64,000 nucleotides of DNA, taken from the NCBI GenBank assembly GCA_019745195.1, contig JAIETL010000020.1:1-64000 (forward strand). The letters run 5' to 3'. Position 1 is the stretch's first letter, and every line of letters starts with the position of its first letter. This DNA comes from Beijerinckiaceae bacterium. Its GTDB lineage: Bacteria; Pseudomonadota; Alphaproteobacteria; Rhizobiales; Beijerinckiaceae. The notes below the pieces were generated by a model. It was not told the origin of the DNA. It worked only from the letters and a program-made list of their open reading frames with translations, and searched no databases. Shown piece by piece: positions 54,995 through 64,000 of this stretch. A program made the position numbers and the translations under genes.

Positions 54995-56086
54995 ATGGCC
55001 GTTGCCGCGCGCAAGACGAAAGCCCCCGCCCCAGCTAAGGCCCCGGCGGCCAAGTCGACGGCGAAGTCCGCCGCCAAACCGGCGACGAAGTCCGCCGGCA
55101 AGGCGCTGAGCAACATGCCGGTCTTCAGCAAGGAGGAGGAGCTTCACGCCTATCGCGAGATGCTGCTGATCCGGCGCTTCGAGGAAAAGGCCGGCCAGAT
55201 GTACGGCATGGGCCTGATCGGCGGCTTCTGTCACCTCTATATCGGCCAGGAGGCCGTCGTCATCGGCATGCAGATGGCCTCGAAAGAGGGCGACCAGGTC
55301 ATCACCGGCTACCGCGACCACGGCCATATGCTCGCCTGCGGCATGGAATCGCGAGGCGTGATGGCGGAGTTGACCGGCCGGCGCGGCGGCTATTCGCGCG
55401 GCAAGGGCGGCTCGATGCACATGTTCTCCCGCGAGAAGAATTTCTATGGCGGGCACGGCATCGTCGGCGCGCAGGTCTCGCTCGGCGCAGGCCTCGGCTT
55501 CGCCAACTGGTATCGCGAGGACGGCCGGGTCTCGATGGCCTATTTCGGCGATGGCGCGGCCAACCAGGGCCAGGTCTATGAGAGCTTCAACATGGCGCAG
55601 CTCTGGAAGCTGCCGGTCGTGTTCATCATCGAGAACAACCGCTACGCCATGGGCACCTCGGTGAACCGCGCCTCGGCACAGACCGATTTCTCGAAACGCG
55701 GCATCTCCTTCGGCATTCCCGGCGAGCAGGTCGATGGCATGGATGTGCGCGCCGTGCGCGAGGCCGCCGCCCGCGCGATCGAGCATGCCCGTTCGGGCAA
55801 GGGCCCCTACATTCTGGAAATGCAGACCTATCGCTATCGCGGCCATTCCATGTCCGACCCGGCGAAGTACCGCTCAAAGGACGAGGTCCAGCGCATGCGC
55901 GAGGAGCATGATCCGATCGAGCAGGTGAGGGGCCGCCTGACCCGCGACTTCAAGGTCGGCGAGGACGAACTCAAGGCGATCGACGCCAAGGTGCGCGAGA
56001 TCGTCAACGACGCGGCCGAGTTCGCGACGCATGACCCCGAGCCGGACGTCTCGGAACTGTTCACCGACATCCTGCTGGACGCCTGA
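54995..56086 (+). CDS. pdhA: Pyruvate dehydrogenase E1 component, alpha subunit
   Basis: A 363-residue thiamine-diphosphate subunit that decarboxylates pyruvate. It has a short Lys/Ala-rich leader (about 1-35), then LLIRRFEEKAGQMYGMGLIGGFCHLYIGQEA, the TPP motif GDGAANQGQVYESFNMAQLWKLP and the phosphorylation-loop-like TYRYRGHSMSDPAKYRSKDEV. ATG 54995 is chosen because TGGAGGA stands 8 bases before it; ATG 54974 is earlier but has no site. It heads the pdh operon; E1 beta follows after an inserted cupin gene. Confidence 0.96.
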   Translation: MAVAARKTKAPAPAKAPAAKSTAKSAAKPATKSAGKALSNMPVFSKEEELHAYREMLLIRRFEEKAGQMYGMGLIGGFCHLYIGQEAVVIGMQMASKEGDQVITGYRDHGHMLACGMESRGVMAELTGRRGGYSRGKGGSMHMFSREKNFYGGHGIVGAQVSLGAGLGFANWYREDGRVSMAYFGDGAANQGQVYESFNMAQLWKLPVVFIIENNRYAMGTSVNRASAQTDFSKRGISFGIPGEQVDGMDVRAVREAAARAIEHARSGKGPYILEMQTYRYRGHSMSDPAKYRSKDEVQRMREEHDPIEQVRGRLTRDFKVGEDELKAIDAKVREIVNDAAEFATHDPEPDVSELFTDILLDA

Positions 56087-56090
56087 GACG

Positions 56091-56468
56091 ATGCCTGCCG
56101 TCAAATCGCTCGACGACGAGTTTTCGGCGGTGACCGAGCACTGGTCGCCGCGCGTCGTGGCGCAGGCGAACGGGCAATATGTCAAGATCGCACGGGTCGA
56201 GGGCGAGCTTATCTGGCACGCCCATGCCGAAGAGGACGAATTCTTCCTCTGCCGCAGCGGCGTCTTCGGCCTGCGGTTTCGCGACGGCTCGCAGGTTCTG
56301 CTGCATCCTGGCGACTGCTACGTCGTGCCCAGGGGCGTCGAGCACCTTCCCTTCACGGTCGGCGGCGAGGCGCAGGTGCTCTTTGTCGAGCCGGCTGGCA
56401 CCAAACATACCGGCGACGTCGTGAGCGAGCGCACGCGCTCGATCGAGACGCAGACCGCCCATCTTTAA
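56091..56468 (+). CDS. Cupin-domain protein within the pdh operon
   Basis: A 125-residue single-domain cupin. The two metal-binding boxes are visible: [20 protein letters not shown] (HxH...E) and [16 protein letters not shown] (G...H). It should bind a metal ion, with no catalytic role known. It lies four bases after pdhA and 24 before pdhB, so it is transcribed with the complex. In most alphaproteobacterial pdh operons pdhA and pdhB are adjacent, so this is an extra member. Similar small cupins of unknown function are widespread. Confidence 0.85.
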   Translation: MPAVKSLDDEFSAVTEHWSPRVVAQANGQYVKIARVEGELIWHAHAEEDEFFLCRSGVFGLRFRDGSQVLLHPGDCYVVPRGVEHLPFTVGGEAQVLFVEPAGTKHTGDVVSERTRSIETQTAHL

Positions 56469-56491
56469 TCGCGACAGTTCAGGGTCCGCTC

Positions 56492-57913
56492 ATGCCGATC
56501 GACATTCTCATGCCTGCCCTTTCGCCGACGATGGAGCAGGGCAAGCTCGCCAAATGGCTCAAAGCCGAGGGCGACAAGATCAAGGCCGGCGACATCATCG
56601 CCGAGATCGAGACCGACAAGGCGACCATGGAGGTCGAGGCGGTGGATGAGGGCATCCTCGCCAAGATTCTGATCGCGGACGGCACCGAGAATGTCGCGGT
56701 CAATACACCGATCGGCGTGATCGCGGCCGAGGGCGAGGATGCGAGCGCCGCAGCCAAGCCGGCGGCGAAATCCGCCGAACCGTCGCCGCAGGCCGCGCAG
56801 TCGGCCCCGCCGGCCGTCGAAGGCGAGGCGCCCAAGGCCGCCGCCGCTCCGAAGGCTGAATCGGCCGTCGCCAACCCGCCTGCGACGCCCAAGAGTTACG
56901 ACGCCTCGTCGGAGTTCCCGGCCGGGGCCGAGATCGTCACCATGACCGTGCGCGAGGCGCTGCGCGACGCCATGGCCGAGGAGATGCGCCGCGACGGCGA
57001 CGTCTTCGTGATGGGCGAGGAGGTCGCCGAATATCAGGGCGCCTACAAGGTCACGCAGGGGCTGCTGCAGGAGTTCGGCCCCAAGCGCGTCATCGACACG
57101 CCGATCACCGAGCATGGTTTTGCCGGCATCGGCGTCGGCGCGGCGCTGACGGGACTGAAGCCCATCGTCGAGTTCATGACCTTCAACTTCGCGATGCAGG
57201 CGATCGACCACATCATCAACTCCGCCGCCAAGACGCTCTACATGTCCGGCGGGCAGATGGGCTGCCCGATCGTGTTCCGCGGCCCCAACGGCGCGGCCGC
57301 CCGCGTCGGCGCGCAGCACAGCCACGACTATGCCGCCTGGTATTCGAACGTGCCGGGCCTGAAGGTGATCGCACCCTACAGCGCGTCGGACGCCAAGGGC
57401 CTGCTCAAGAGCGCGATCCGCGACCCGAACCCGATCATCTTCCTCGAGAACGAGATCCTCTACGGCCGCCAGTTCGAAGTGCCCAAGGGCGATGATTTCC
57501 TCATTCCCATCGGCAAGGCCAAGGTCGTCCGCGCCGGCGCGGATGTCACCATCGTCTCCTTCGGCATCGGCATGACCTATTCGCTCGCCGCCGCCGAGGC
57601 GCTGGCCAAGGAGGGCATCGAGGCCGAGGTCATCGACCTGCGCACGATCCGGCCGATGGATATCGAGACGGTGATCGCCTCGGTCCAGAAGACGCATCGC
57701 TGCGTCGCGGTCGAGGAGGGCTTCCCGCAGTCGGGCGTCACGGCCGAGATCGGCATGAAGATCATGGAAGCGGCGTTCGACTGGCTCGACGCGCCGGTCG
57801 CCCGCGTCACCGGCAAGGACGTGCCGATGCCCTATGCGGCGAATCTCGAGAAGCTCGCGCTGCCGAATGTCGGCGAGGTCGTCGCGGCGGCCAAAGCCGT
57901 CTGCTATCGCTGA
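56492..57913 (+). CDS. pdhB: Pyruvate dehydrogenase E1 component, beta subunit, with lipoyl domain
   Basis: A 473-residue subunit. Residues 1-80 are a lipoyl domain with the modified lysine in [15 protein letters not shown]. An Ala/Pro linker (about 85-130) follows, then the transketolase-type beta domain ([52 protein letters not shown]). An E1 beta carrying its own lipoyl domain is typical of alphaproteobacteria. The lipoyl domain is nearly identical to that of PdhC next door, consistent with a shared origin or gene conversion. Fifteen bases separate it from pdhC. Confidence 0.96.
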   Translation: MPIDILMPALSPTMEQGKLAKWLKAEGDKIKAGDIIAEIETDKATMEVEAVDEGILAKILIADGTENVAVNTPIGVIAAEGEDASAAAKPAAKSAEPSPQAAQSAPPAVEGEAPKAAAAPKAESAVANPPATPKSYDASSEFPAGAEIVTMTVREALRDAMAEEMRRDGDVFVMGEEVAEYQGAYKVTQGLLQEFGPKRVIDTPITEHGFAGIGVGAALTGLKPIVEFMTFNFAMQAIDHIINSAAKTLYMSGGQMGCPIVFRGPNGAAARVGAQHSHDYAAWYSNVPGLKVIAPYSASDAKGLLKSAIRDPNPIIFLENEILYGRQFEVPKGDDFLIPIGKAKVVRAGADVTIVSFGIGMTYSLAAAEALAKEGIEAEVIDLRTIRPMDIETVIASVQKTHRCVAVEEGFPQSGVTAEIGMKIMEAAFDWLDAPVARVTGKDVPMPYAANLEKLALPNVGEVVAAAKAVCYR

Positions 57914-57928
57914 GAGGGGGCGCAACCG

Positions 57929-59266
57929 ATGCCGACCAACATCCTGATGCCCGCGCTCTCTCCCACGATGGAGAAGGGCAATCTCGCCAAATGGCTGAAG
58001 AAGGAAGGCGATGCGATCAAGTCCGGCGACATCATCGCCGAGATCGAGACCGACAAGGCGACCATGGAGGTGGAAGCCGTCGACGAGGGCATCCTGGCGA
58101 AGATACTGGTGCCGGACGGTACGGCAGATGTCGCGGTCAACGAGATCATCGGTGTGATCACGGCAGAAGGCGAGGATGCGAAGGCGGCGAGCGCGCCGGC
58201 CAAGTCCGAGACTCCGAAGGCTGAAGCGCCCAAGGCGGAGGCTGCGGCGAAGGCCGCCGACCCGGCTAAGCCGGCCGAAGCTGCGCCGGCCAAAGCCGAT
58301 GGCAATCGCCCCTTCGCCTCGCCGCTGGCGCGGCGTCTGGCGAAGGAGGCCGGGCTCGACCTCGCCAGGGTGCAGGGCTCGGGCCCGCATGGCCGAATCG
58401 TCGAGAAGGACATCGCGGCGGCCAAGGCCGGCGGAACGGCGAAGGGCGGCGCGACCCCTCATCCGGCGGCTGCGCCGCCACCTTCTCCCGCAAGGGGAGA
58501 AGGGAAGGCCGCGCCGCTCGCCACCGGCCCGTCCGACGAGCAGACCAAGAAGCTGTTCGCCGCAGGTTCCTACGAGGAAATCCCGCATGACGGCATGCGC
58601 AAGACGATCGCGCGCCGCCTGCTGGAGGCCAAGCAGACCGTCCCGCATTTCTACGTCACGGTGGATTGCGAGCTCGACGCGCTGCTGAAGCTGCGCGGCG
58701 AACTCAATGCAGCCGCTCCCGAGAAGGACGGCAAGCCGGCCTACAAGCTCTCGGTCAACGACATGGTGATCAAGGCGCTCGCGCTGGCTTTACGCGCGGT
58801 GCCCGACGCCAATGTGAGCTGGACCGACGGCGCCATGCTCAAGCACAAGCATGCCGATGTCGGCGTCGCTGTCTCGATCCCGGGCGGACTGATCACGCCG
58901 ATCATCCGTGACGCCTGCCACAAGACGCTGAGCCAGATCTCCAACGAGATGAAGGACATGGCCGGCCGCGCCAAGGCCCGCAAGCTGAAGCCCGAGGAGT
59001 ATCAGGGCGGCACCACGGCGGTCAGCAATCTCGGCATGTTCGGCGTCAAGGATTTCGCCGCCATCGTGAACCCGCCGCATGCGACGATCCTGGCGGTCGG
59101 CGCCGGCGAGCAGCGGGCCGTGGTCAAGGGCGGCCAGCTCGCGGTCGCGACCGTGATGTCGGTGACGCTCTCGACCGACCACCGCGCGGTGGACGGCGCG
59201 CTCGGCGCGGAGCTGCTGGCGGCGTTCAAGGGCTATATCGAGAAGCCGATGGCGATGCTGGTGTGA
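57929..59266 (+). CDS. pdhC: Dihydrolipoamide acetyltransferase (E2) of pyruvate dehydrogenase, with in-frame palindromic insert
   Basis: A 445-residue core enzyme passing acetyl groups to CoA. It has one lipoyl domain (about 1-80, lysine in [15 protein letters not shown]), an Ala/Pro/Lys linker, a peripheral-subunit-binding domain (about 127-170; [24 protein letters not shown]) and the catalytic domain with active-site [16 protein letters not shown] near the end. In the second linker, residues 176-192 ([17 protein letters not shown]) are the translation of a palindromic repeat. The linker is flexible, so the insert should be tolerated. Length is normal for the family. Confidence 0.95.
   Translation: MPTNILMPALSPTMEKGNLAKWLKKEGDAIKSGDIIAEIETDKATMEVEAVDEGILAKILVPDGTADVAVNEIIGVITAEGEDAKAASAPAKSETPKAEAPKAEAAAKAADPAKPAEAAPAKADGNRPFASPLARRLAKEAGLDLARVQGSGPHGRIVEKDIAAAKAGGTAKGGATPHPAAAPPPSPARGEGKAAPLATGPSDEQTKKLFAAGSYEEIPHDGMRKTIARRLLEAKQTVPHFYVTVDCELDALLKLRGELNAAAPEKDGKPAYKLSVNDMVIKALALALRAVPDANVSWTDGAMLKHKHADVGVAVSIPGGLITPIIRDACHKTLSQISNEMKDMAGRAKARKLKPEEYQGGTTAVSNLGMFGVKDFAAIVNPPHATILAVGAGEQRAVVKGGQLAVATVMSVTLSTDHRAVDGALGAELLAAFKGYIEKPMAMLV
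58455..58504. repeat. Palindromic repeat inside pdhC linker
   Basis: CCCCTCATCC leads into a palindrome GGCGGCTGCGCCGCC and a hairpin CTTCTCCC-GCAA-GGGGAGAAG. This 50-base unit looks like a known kind of extragenic palindrome from Hyphomicrobiales genomes, here in frame within the linker between the subunit-binding and catalytic domains. Confidence 0.75.
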
Positions 59267-59276
59267 GGGGCGTGTC

Positions 59277-59762
59277 ATGCCGGGCGCGGGTGGCGGAGCG
59301 TCTGCGGGAAATCGCCTCGCCATGGCATCGCTGATCATCGCCGGAATGTCACTCGGCGCCTCGGCGCTGCAGAACCTCAATTATTCCCGCAGCATCGACA
59401 GCGTCCAGCGCAACGTGCTGCGGGCGGAAAGCCTGCGCAGCTGCAAGGACATCATTGCCGTCTTCTTCGAGTTTCGGCTGAAGGCAGAGATCGCCAACAT
59501 GAGCGGCGCGGCGATGGCTTCCCTCATCGAGCTCAAGGGCCTCGCCTACCGCTTCGGCGCCCTGGGAACCTTTCTCGCCAATTTTCAGGACCGGCCGGCG
59601 CGAGATCGCTACAGCGCCCTGTCCTGGCACCTGAACCGGATTGCCGAGACCGGAGCGGGCGAGCCCAAGGCTGAATTTGACAAGCTCTTCGCAGAAGCCG
59701 ACCGCCAGTTCGGAGCAATCAACGACGATTGCGTTAGGGCGGCGACCGGCCACCTTCTCTGA
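59277..59762 (+). CDS. Membrane-anchored protein of unknown function between pdhC and lpd
   Basis: A 161-residue protein with one N-terminal hydrophobic segment (about 15-33, MASLIIAGMSLGASALQ) and a helical soluble part with three cysteines (SLRSCKDIIAVFFEFRLKAEI; NDDCVRAATGHLL). A GAGGGGCG site precedes the ATG. I recognise no family. It is read in the same direction with 10- and 26-base gaps to pdhC and lpd, so it belongs to the pdh transcript, but there is no sign it takes part in the complex. Confidence 0.6.
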   Translation: MPGAGGGASAGNRLAMASLIIAGMSLGASALQNLNYSRSIDSVQRNVLRAESLRSCKDIIAVFFEFRLKAEIANMSGAAMASLIELKGLAYRFGALGTFLANFQDRPARDRYSALSWHLNRIAETGAGEPKAEFDKLFAEADRQFGAINDDCVRAATGHLL

Positions 59763-59788
59763 CATCGTGCCGACAGGAGCCTAGAGTC

Positions 59789-61228
59789 ATGGCTGACTAC
59801 GACATCATCATCATCGGCTCCGGTCCCGGCGGCTATGTCGCCGCCATCCGCGCGGCGCAGCTCGGCCTCAGGACCGCGATCGTCGAGCGCGAGCATCTTG
59901 CCGGCATCTGCTCGAACTGGGGCTGCATCCCGACCAAGGCGCTGCTGCGTTCGGCCGAGATCCTGCATTACGGCCAGCACGCCAAGGATTACGGGCTGGT
60001 GCTGGAGGGCACGTTCAAGGCCGATCTCGACGCGGTGGTGAAGCGCTCGCGTGGGATCGCGGCACGGATGAACAACGGCGTCCAGTTCCTGATGAAGAAG
60101 AACAAGGTCGACGTGATCTGGGGCGAAGCGAAGCTCACCAAGCCCGGCTCGATCACGGTCGCGCCTACAAGCAAGCCGGCGATGCAGCCGCAGGTGCCGC
60201 CGCCCAAGGGCGCGAAAGGCGAGGGGACCTACACCGCCGACCACATCGTCGTCGCCACCGGCGCAAGGCCGCGCGCGCTGCCCGGCATCGAGCCGGACGG
60301 CAAGCTGATCTGGACCTATTTCGAAGCGATGGTGCCGGCAAAAATGCCGAAATCGCTGCTTGTGATGGGCTCGGGCGCGATCGGCATCGAGTTCGCCTCG
60401 TTCTACCGGACGATGGGCGTCGAGGTCACGGTTGTCGAGGTGATGCCGCAGGTCGTCCCCGTCGAGGATGCCGAGATCGGCGCGTTCGCGCGAAAGGCCT
60501 TCGAGAAGCAGGGCATGAAGATCCTGACCGGCGCTAAGGTGACCAAGGTCGAAAAGGGCGCGGATTCGGTCACGGCGCATATCGAGGACGAGAAGGGCGG
60601 CAAGCAGACCATCACCGCAGACCGCATGATCTCGGCGGTAGGCGTCGTCGGCAACATCGAGAATCTCGGGCTGGAGGCGCTCGGCGTCAAAACGGATCGC
60701 GGCTGCATCGTCATCGACGATTTCTGCAAGACCAACGTCAAGGGCGTCTACGCCATCGGCGACGTCGCCGGCCCGCCGATGCTGGCGCACAAGGCCGAAC
60801 ATGAGGCGGTGATCTGCGTCGAGGCGATCAAGGGGCTGCATCCGCACCCGATGGACAGGCTGATGATCCCGGGCTGCACCTATTGCCACCCGCAGATCGC
60901 CAGCGTCGGCCTGACCGAAGCCAAAGCCAAGGCCGCCGGTCACGAACTCAAGGTCGGCCGCTTCCCCTTCGTCGCCAACGGCAAGGCCGTGGCGCTCGGC
61001 GAGGACAACGGCATGGTCAAGACGATCTTCGACGCGAAGACCGGCAAGCTGCTCGGCGCGCATCTGGTCGGCGCGGAGGTCACCGAGCTGATCCAGGGTT
61101 TCGTCGTGGCGATGAACCTCGAGACGACCGAGGAAGAGCTGATGCACACGATCTTCCCGCATCCGACGATCTCGGAGACGATGAAGGAGAGCGTGCTCGA
61201 CGCCTACGGCAAGGTGCTGAACGCCTGA
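59789..61228 (+). CDS. lpdA: Dihydrolipoamide dehydrogenase (E3)
   Basis: A 479-residue flavoenzyme reoxidising lipoamide with NAD. It has FAD motif IIGSGPGGYVAAIRAAQLG, redox-disulfide region GICSNWGCIPTKALLR, NAD-binding LLVMGSGAIGIEFASFY, and the C-terminal base histidine in TIFPHPTISETM. An insert near residues 130-150 (SKPAMQPQVPPPKGAKGEG) is shared with rhizobial E3 of the pdh operon. Length is normal. Confidence 0.96.
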   Translation: MADYDIIIIGSGPGGYVAAIRAAQLGLRTAIVEREHLAGICSNWGCIPTKALLRSAEILHYGQHAKDYGLVLEGTFKADLDAVVKRSRGIAARMNNGVQFLMKKNKVDVIWGEAKLTKPGSITVAPTSKPAMQPQVPPPKGAKGEGTYTADHIVVATGARPRALPGIEPDGKLIWTYFEAMVPAKMPKSLLVMGSGAIGIEFASFYRTMGVEVTVVEVMPQVVPVEDAEIGAFARKAFEKQGMKILTGAKVTKVEKGADSVTAHIEDEKGGKQTITADRMISAVGVVGNIENLGLEALGVKTDRGCIVIDDFCKTNVKGVYAIGDVAGPPMLAHKAEHEAVICVEAIKGLHPHPMDRLMIPGCTYCHPQIASVGLTEAKAKAAGHELKVGRFPFVANGKAVALGEDNGMVKTIFDAKTGKLLGAHLVGAEVTELIQGFVVAMNLETTEEELMHTIFPHPTISETMKESVLDAYGKVLNA

Positions 61229-61277
61229 CGCCGCAACGGAGGCTCGATTTCAGCGTCGGGCTCCCCATATTGCCGTC

Positions 61278-61616
61278 ATGCCGACGAGAACCCGCAAACC
61301 GCCTGAGCCCGACCGCGTCATTCCCGACGACAAGGTGGAAATCCTGCCGCCCGGCGGCGGGCTGATGCTCGACTGGCGCAGGCTCGTCCCGACGATCGCG
61401 CTGGGCACCGTCACGGGCTTCGCGGCCAGCCTGATCGTCGGCGGCGGCGGGCTCGTCCGCCATGCGGTCGTCGGCGTTCTCGGCATGCTGGTCGGGCAGG
61501 GGCTGGTGCGGCTGACCGGCTGGCGCGTCCGCACCGGCCATGCTTTCCTCGATGAGGCGGCGATGGCGGTGCTGGGCGCGATCCTGGTGGTGCTGCTGGC
61601 GCGCTTCATCGCCTGA
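61278..61616 (+). CDS. Small membrane protein, unknown
   Basis: A 112-residue protein with a polar N-terminus (about 1-35, rich in Arg, Pro and Asp), then about three hydrophobic segments (VPTIALGTVTGFAASLIVG, HAVVGVLGMLVGQGLV, AAMAVLGAILVVLLARFI). The glycine-rich repeats resemble the GlsB/YeaQ-like protein encoded next, which may be a relative. No function can be named. Confidence 0.6.
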   Translation: MPTRTRKPPEPDRVIPDDKVEILPPGGGLMLDWRRLVPTIALGTVTGFAASLIVGGGGLVRHAVVGVLGMLVGQGLVRLTGWRVRTGHAFLDEAAMAVLGAILVVLLARFIA

Positions 61617-61684
61617 ACTGACGCTGGTTCGCTCAGTTCTATTGTGTTTCGGCGCAGCAGAGCGCTTTCCGGGGGACTGATCGC

Positions 61685-61963
61685 ATGCAGAGTTTCGCGG
61701 CCACCATGGCCCAGCCGGGCTACGGCTTCTTCGCCACAATCCTGATCGGCATGCTGGCGGGCTGGATCGCCGAGCGGCTGACATCGTCCGACCACGGCCT
61801 GTTCACCAACATGCTGGTCGGCGTGGCCGGCTCCTTTATCGGCAGCCGAGTGGCCGAGTTGATGGACATCCAGATTTTCGGCTTCTGGCGCACGCTGGCG
61901 GCGGCCGTGGCGGGCGCGGTGATCGTCATCGTGGTCTGGAACGCGGCGCGGGGGCGCAACTGA
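61685..61963 (+). CDS. GlsB/YeaQ/YmgE-family membrane protein
   Basis: A 92-residue protein with three spans and the family pattern ATILIGMLAGWIAERLTSSDHGLFTNMLVGVAGSFIGSRV, followed by FWRTLAAAVAGAVIVIVVWN. These small proteins are linked to stress responses and named after a transglycosylase-associated protein; their function is unclear. GGGGGACTG precedes the ATG. Confidence 0.85.
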   Translation: MQSFAATMAQPGYGFFATILIGMLAGWIAERLTSSDHGLFTNMLVGVAGSFIGSRVAELMDIQIFGFWRTLAAAVAGAVIVIVVWNAARGRN

Positions 61964-62043
61964 CGCGGTTGCCCTGCGCCGCCTTGACGATTAGCTAGAT
62001 CGCACAGGCGGCCGCCGAAACGCGGCCGCGATGGAACCACGCC

Positions 62044-63036
62044 ATGGCCCTCGTTCTCGATCTTCTGAACCGCGATCCGCGCCCGAATATCGGCAATCCG
62101 AAAGCCGATGCCGGCGAGGTGCGCCATCCCGAAAAACAGAAGCGGCCCGAGAACCCGGTCCTGCGCAAGCCGGACTGGATCAGGGTCAAGGCGCCCGGCT
62201 CGCCGAAATGGGCCGAGACAAAGGCGATCGTGAAGGCCAACAAGCTCGTCACGGTCTGCGAGGAGGCGGGCTGCCCCAATATCGGCGAGTGCTGGGAGAA
62301 GAAGCACGCCACCTTCATGATCATGGGCGACACCTGCACGCGGGCCTGCGCCTTCTGCAACGTCAAGACCGGCGTGCCCGAGCCGCTCGACCATGACGAG
62401 CCGCGCAAGGTCGCCGAGGCCGTCGCCAAGCTTGGGCTGGAGCATGTCGTGATCACCTCGGTCGACCGGGACGATCTCAAGGATGGCGGCGCGGAGCATT
62501 TCGCGCAGGTGATCCGCGCGATCCGCGCCGCGTCGGCCGGCACCACGATCGAAATCCTGACGCCGGACTTTTTGCGCAAGCCCGGCGCGCTGGAGATCGT
62601 GGTTGCGGCCAGACCCGACGTGTTCAACCACAATCTGGAGACCGTGCCGGGCAAATACCTGACCGTGCGGCCCGGCGCGCGCTATTTCCATTCGCTGCGG
62701 CTGCTGCAGCGGGTCAAGGAACTCGATCCGGCGATCTTCACAAAATCCGGCATCATGGTCGGGCTGGGCGAGGAGCGGAACGAGGTGCTCCAGTTGATGG
62801 ACGATCTGCGCTCGGCCGATGTCGATTTCATCACCATCGGCCAGTACCTCGCGCCCTCGCGCAAGCACCACGCCGTGATCCGCTTCGTCACGCCCGACGA
62901 ATTCAAGGGGTTCGAGACGATCGCCTATGTGAAGGGTTTTCTGATGGTGTCGTCGACGCCGCTGACGCGCTCTTCGCATCACGCCGGCGAGGATTTCGCC
63001 AAGCTGCGCGCGGCGCGGGCGGCAAGGCTCGGCTGA
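62044..63036 (+). CDS. lipA: Lipoyl synthase
   Basis: A 330-residue radical-SAM enzyme inserting two sulfurs into octanoyl groups on PdhB, PdhC and other lipoyl domains. The auxiliary cluster motif is [13 protein letters not shown], the radical-SAM motif is [10 protein letters not shown], and the closing serine motif is [10 protein letters not shown]. Its position next to pdh genes fits its role in maturing that complex. The first 25 residues differ between relatives but the ATG matches the usual start. Confidence 0.97.
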   Translation: MALVLDLLNRDPRPNIGNPKADAGEVRHPEKQKRPENPVLRKPDWIRVKAPGSPKWAETKAIVKANKLVTVCEEAGCPNIGECWEKKHATFMIMGDTCTRACAFCNVKTGVPEPLDHDEPRKVAEAVAKLGLEHVVITSVDRDDLKDGGAEHFAQVIRAIRAASAGTTIEILTPDFLRKPGALEIVVAARPDVFNHNLETVPGKYLTVRPGARYFHSLRLLQRVKELDPAIFTKSGIMVGLGEERNEVLQLMDDLRSADVDFITIGQYLAPSRKHHAVIRFVTPDEFKGFETIAYVKGFLMVSSTPLTRSSHHAGEDFAKLRAARAARLG

Positions 63037-63049
63037 GGCGACATTCCCG

Positions 63050-63529
63050 ATGCCGATGTTCAATTCCGCGCGGCGCGTGCGGCACTCACCTGAGCAGATG
63101 TTCGCGCTCGTCGCCGATGTCGAGCAGTATCCGCAGTTTCTGCCGCTCTGCGAGGGGCTCACCGTGCGCCGCCGCACTCCGCGCGAAGGCGGCGGCGAGG
63201 TGCTGCTGGCGGATATGAGCGTCGGCTACAAGGCGATCCGCGAGACCTTCACCAGCCGGGTCACGCTCGACCCGGCAAACCTCAAGATCCTGGTCGAGTA
63301 TGTCGATGGGCCCTTCCGGCATCTGGAGAACCGCTGGAGCTTCAGGCCGCATGAGGCCGGCTGCGAGATCGGCTTCTTCATCTCCTACGAATTCGCCAGC
63401 CGCATGCTCGGCCTGCTGATGGGCGCGATGTTCGACAAGGCCTTTCGCAAATTCTCCGAAGCCTTCGAGCGCCGCGCCGATCTGGTCTATGGCCGCGACG
63501 CGACGCCGCTGCCGGCAGCGGGGGGCTGA
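63050..63529 (+). CDS. RatA/Coq10-like START-domain protein
   Basis: A 159-residue SRPBCC/START-fold protein. The family opening FNSARRVRHSPEQMFALVADVEQYPQFLPLCEG and the C-terminal FEFASRMLGLLMGAMFDKAFRKFSEAFERRA-like helix (here YEFASRMLGLLMGAMFDKAF) match the Coq10/RatA group, which carry ubiquinone-type lipids. ATG 63050 or ATG 63056. It is 13 bases after lipA and probably co-transcribed. The toxin name RatA comes from the E. coli member and need not apply here. Confidence 0.88.
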   Translation: MPMFNSARRVRHSPEQMFALVADVEQYPQFLPLCEGLTVRRRTPREGGGEVLLADMSVGYKAIRETFTSRVTLDPANLKILVEYVDGPFRHLENRWSFRPHEAGCEIGFFISYEFASRMLGLLMGAMFDKAFRKFSEAFERRADLVYGRDATPLPAAGG

Positions 63530-63538
63530 CCCCCCCCT

Positions 63539-64000
63539 TCAGCCTGACTGCGCCGCTTGGATCAGCATCTCCAGCGCCACCAGCACCGAACGCCGCCTGA
63601 TCTCGTCGCGCGAAAGGGCGCCGAAGCGCTCCTCGCGGTGGACCGTTCCGGCCGGCGAGGCGCAGGCGAAATGCACCAGCCCGACCGGCTTTGCCGCGCT
63701 GCCGCCGCCGGGGCCGGCGACGCCTGTTAGCGAAACCGCGAAGCTCGCATCCAGTCGCATGCGTCCGCCTTCCGCCATCGCGCGCGCCACCGGCTCGCTG
63801 ACCGCCCCATGCTCGGCGATCAGCGCAGCGGGCACGTCGGCAAGCGCCGACTTGGCGGCGTTGGAATAGGTCACCAGCCCCCCGGCGACGACGTCCGAAG
63901 AACCTGGGATCGCGGTCAGCGCGCCCGATACCAGACCGCCGGTGCAGGATTCGACCGTGGCCACCGTGATGCTCTTCGCCCGGCAGGCCTCCAGCACGGC
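63539..64000 (-). CDS. pncC: CinA C-terminal domain protein (nicotinamide-nucleotide amidase), partial
   Basis: The frame runs leftward from the window edge and is open to the last base, so its N-terminus is cut off. It shows the CinA-C pattern: TVATVESCTGGLVSGALTAIPGSSDVVAGGLVTYSNAAK, VARAMAEGGRMRLDASFAVSLTGVAGPGGGSAAKPVGLVHF. Relatives deamidate NMN. A GTG at 63997 is in frame but lies inside the usual AVLEACRA segment, so the real start is probably beyond the window. It is convergent with the RatA-like gene. Confidence 0.88.
   Translation of the reverse strand, partial: AVLEACRAKSITVATVESCTGGLVSGALTAIPGSSDVVAGGLVTYSNAAKSALADVPAALIAEHGAVSEPVARAMAEGGRMRLDASFAVSLTGVAGPGGGSAAKPVGLVHFACASPAGTVHREERFGALSRDEIRRRSVLVALEMLIQAAQSG

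Noticed and set aside
60160..60240. Pro-rich insert in Lpd as another palindromic insertion
   Set aside because: The DNA shows no inverted arms, and I recall a similar segment in rhizobial E3 proteins of pdh operons.
63050..63529. RatA toxin of a toxin-antitoxin pair
   Set aside because: No RatB-like partner gene adjoins; the lipA neighbourhood and sequence fit the Coq10-like lipid-binding group.

Overview
The window is a high-GC stretch of an alphaproteobacterial chromosome, most likely a member of the Hyphomicrobiales (Bosea- or Methylobacterium-like; this placement is inferred, not searched). The grounds are gene order and gene style: a complete nuoA-N run, glnA-glnB next to a bifunctional nnrE/nnrD gene, and ftsB-pdhA-pdhB-pdhC-lpd-lipA-ratA-like in a row. 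PdhB carries its own lipoyl domain and NuoE has a long tail, and many starts overlap the previous stop (ATGA, GTGA).

Left end (about 0.4-5.8 kb): a type I secretion ABC transporter and its HlyD adaptor. They are followed by two broken genes that meet head to head near 4355: a LysR regulator without its DNA-binding start and an RTX calcium-binding protein without its N-terminus, which also has an in-frame amber codon. A deletion removing the divergent promoter region explains both.

Transport island (5.9-22.5 kb): a response regulator and an unusual kinase carrying an extra periplasmic solute-binding domain at its C-terminus are divergent from phnDCEE (phosphonate-type ABC transporter). Two complete ABC systems of the Fe3+/2-aminoethylphosphonate/AfuA/PgtC class follow, then an orphan ModA-like binding protein. 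A Pho-box-like tandem repeat lies between the divergent operons. I read the region as a sensor-controlled import island for organophosphorus compounds; the 'iron' label that automatic annotation may give looks less likely.

Complex I (23.8-40.5 kb): all fourteen nuo genes in standard order, interrupted by five extra small genes. One is a four-helix-bundle (23S-IVP-like) gene between nuoC and nuoD, bracketed by inverted heptamer repeats, which looks like a mobile intervening element. Two are short coiled-coil genes, one is a relatively AT-rich secreted protein and one is a small membrane protein.

Housekeeping (40.6-53.1 kb): birA with a palindromic element inside its coding sequence, RNase J, methylmalonyl-CoA epimerase, RidA, DUF1467, two cyclophilins around a TolA-C-like protein, queA, a glycosyltransferase, glnA and glnB (minus strand) and nnrE/nnrD.

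Right end (53.2-64 kb): a PRC-barrel protein, tRNA-Lys(TTT), ftsB, then the pyruvate dehydrogenase operon (pdhA, a cupin gene, pdhB, pdhC with a palindromic insert in its linker, an unknown membrane protein, lpd). Two small membrane proteins, lipA, a RatA/Coq10-like gene and a cinA-C/pncC gene cut by the window edge complete it. Dispersed palindromic repeats occur between genes and twice within genes. I saw no insertion sequence, prophage, CRISPR array or rRNA.
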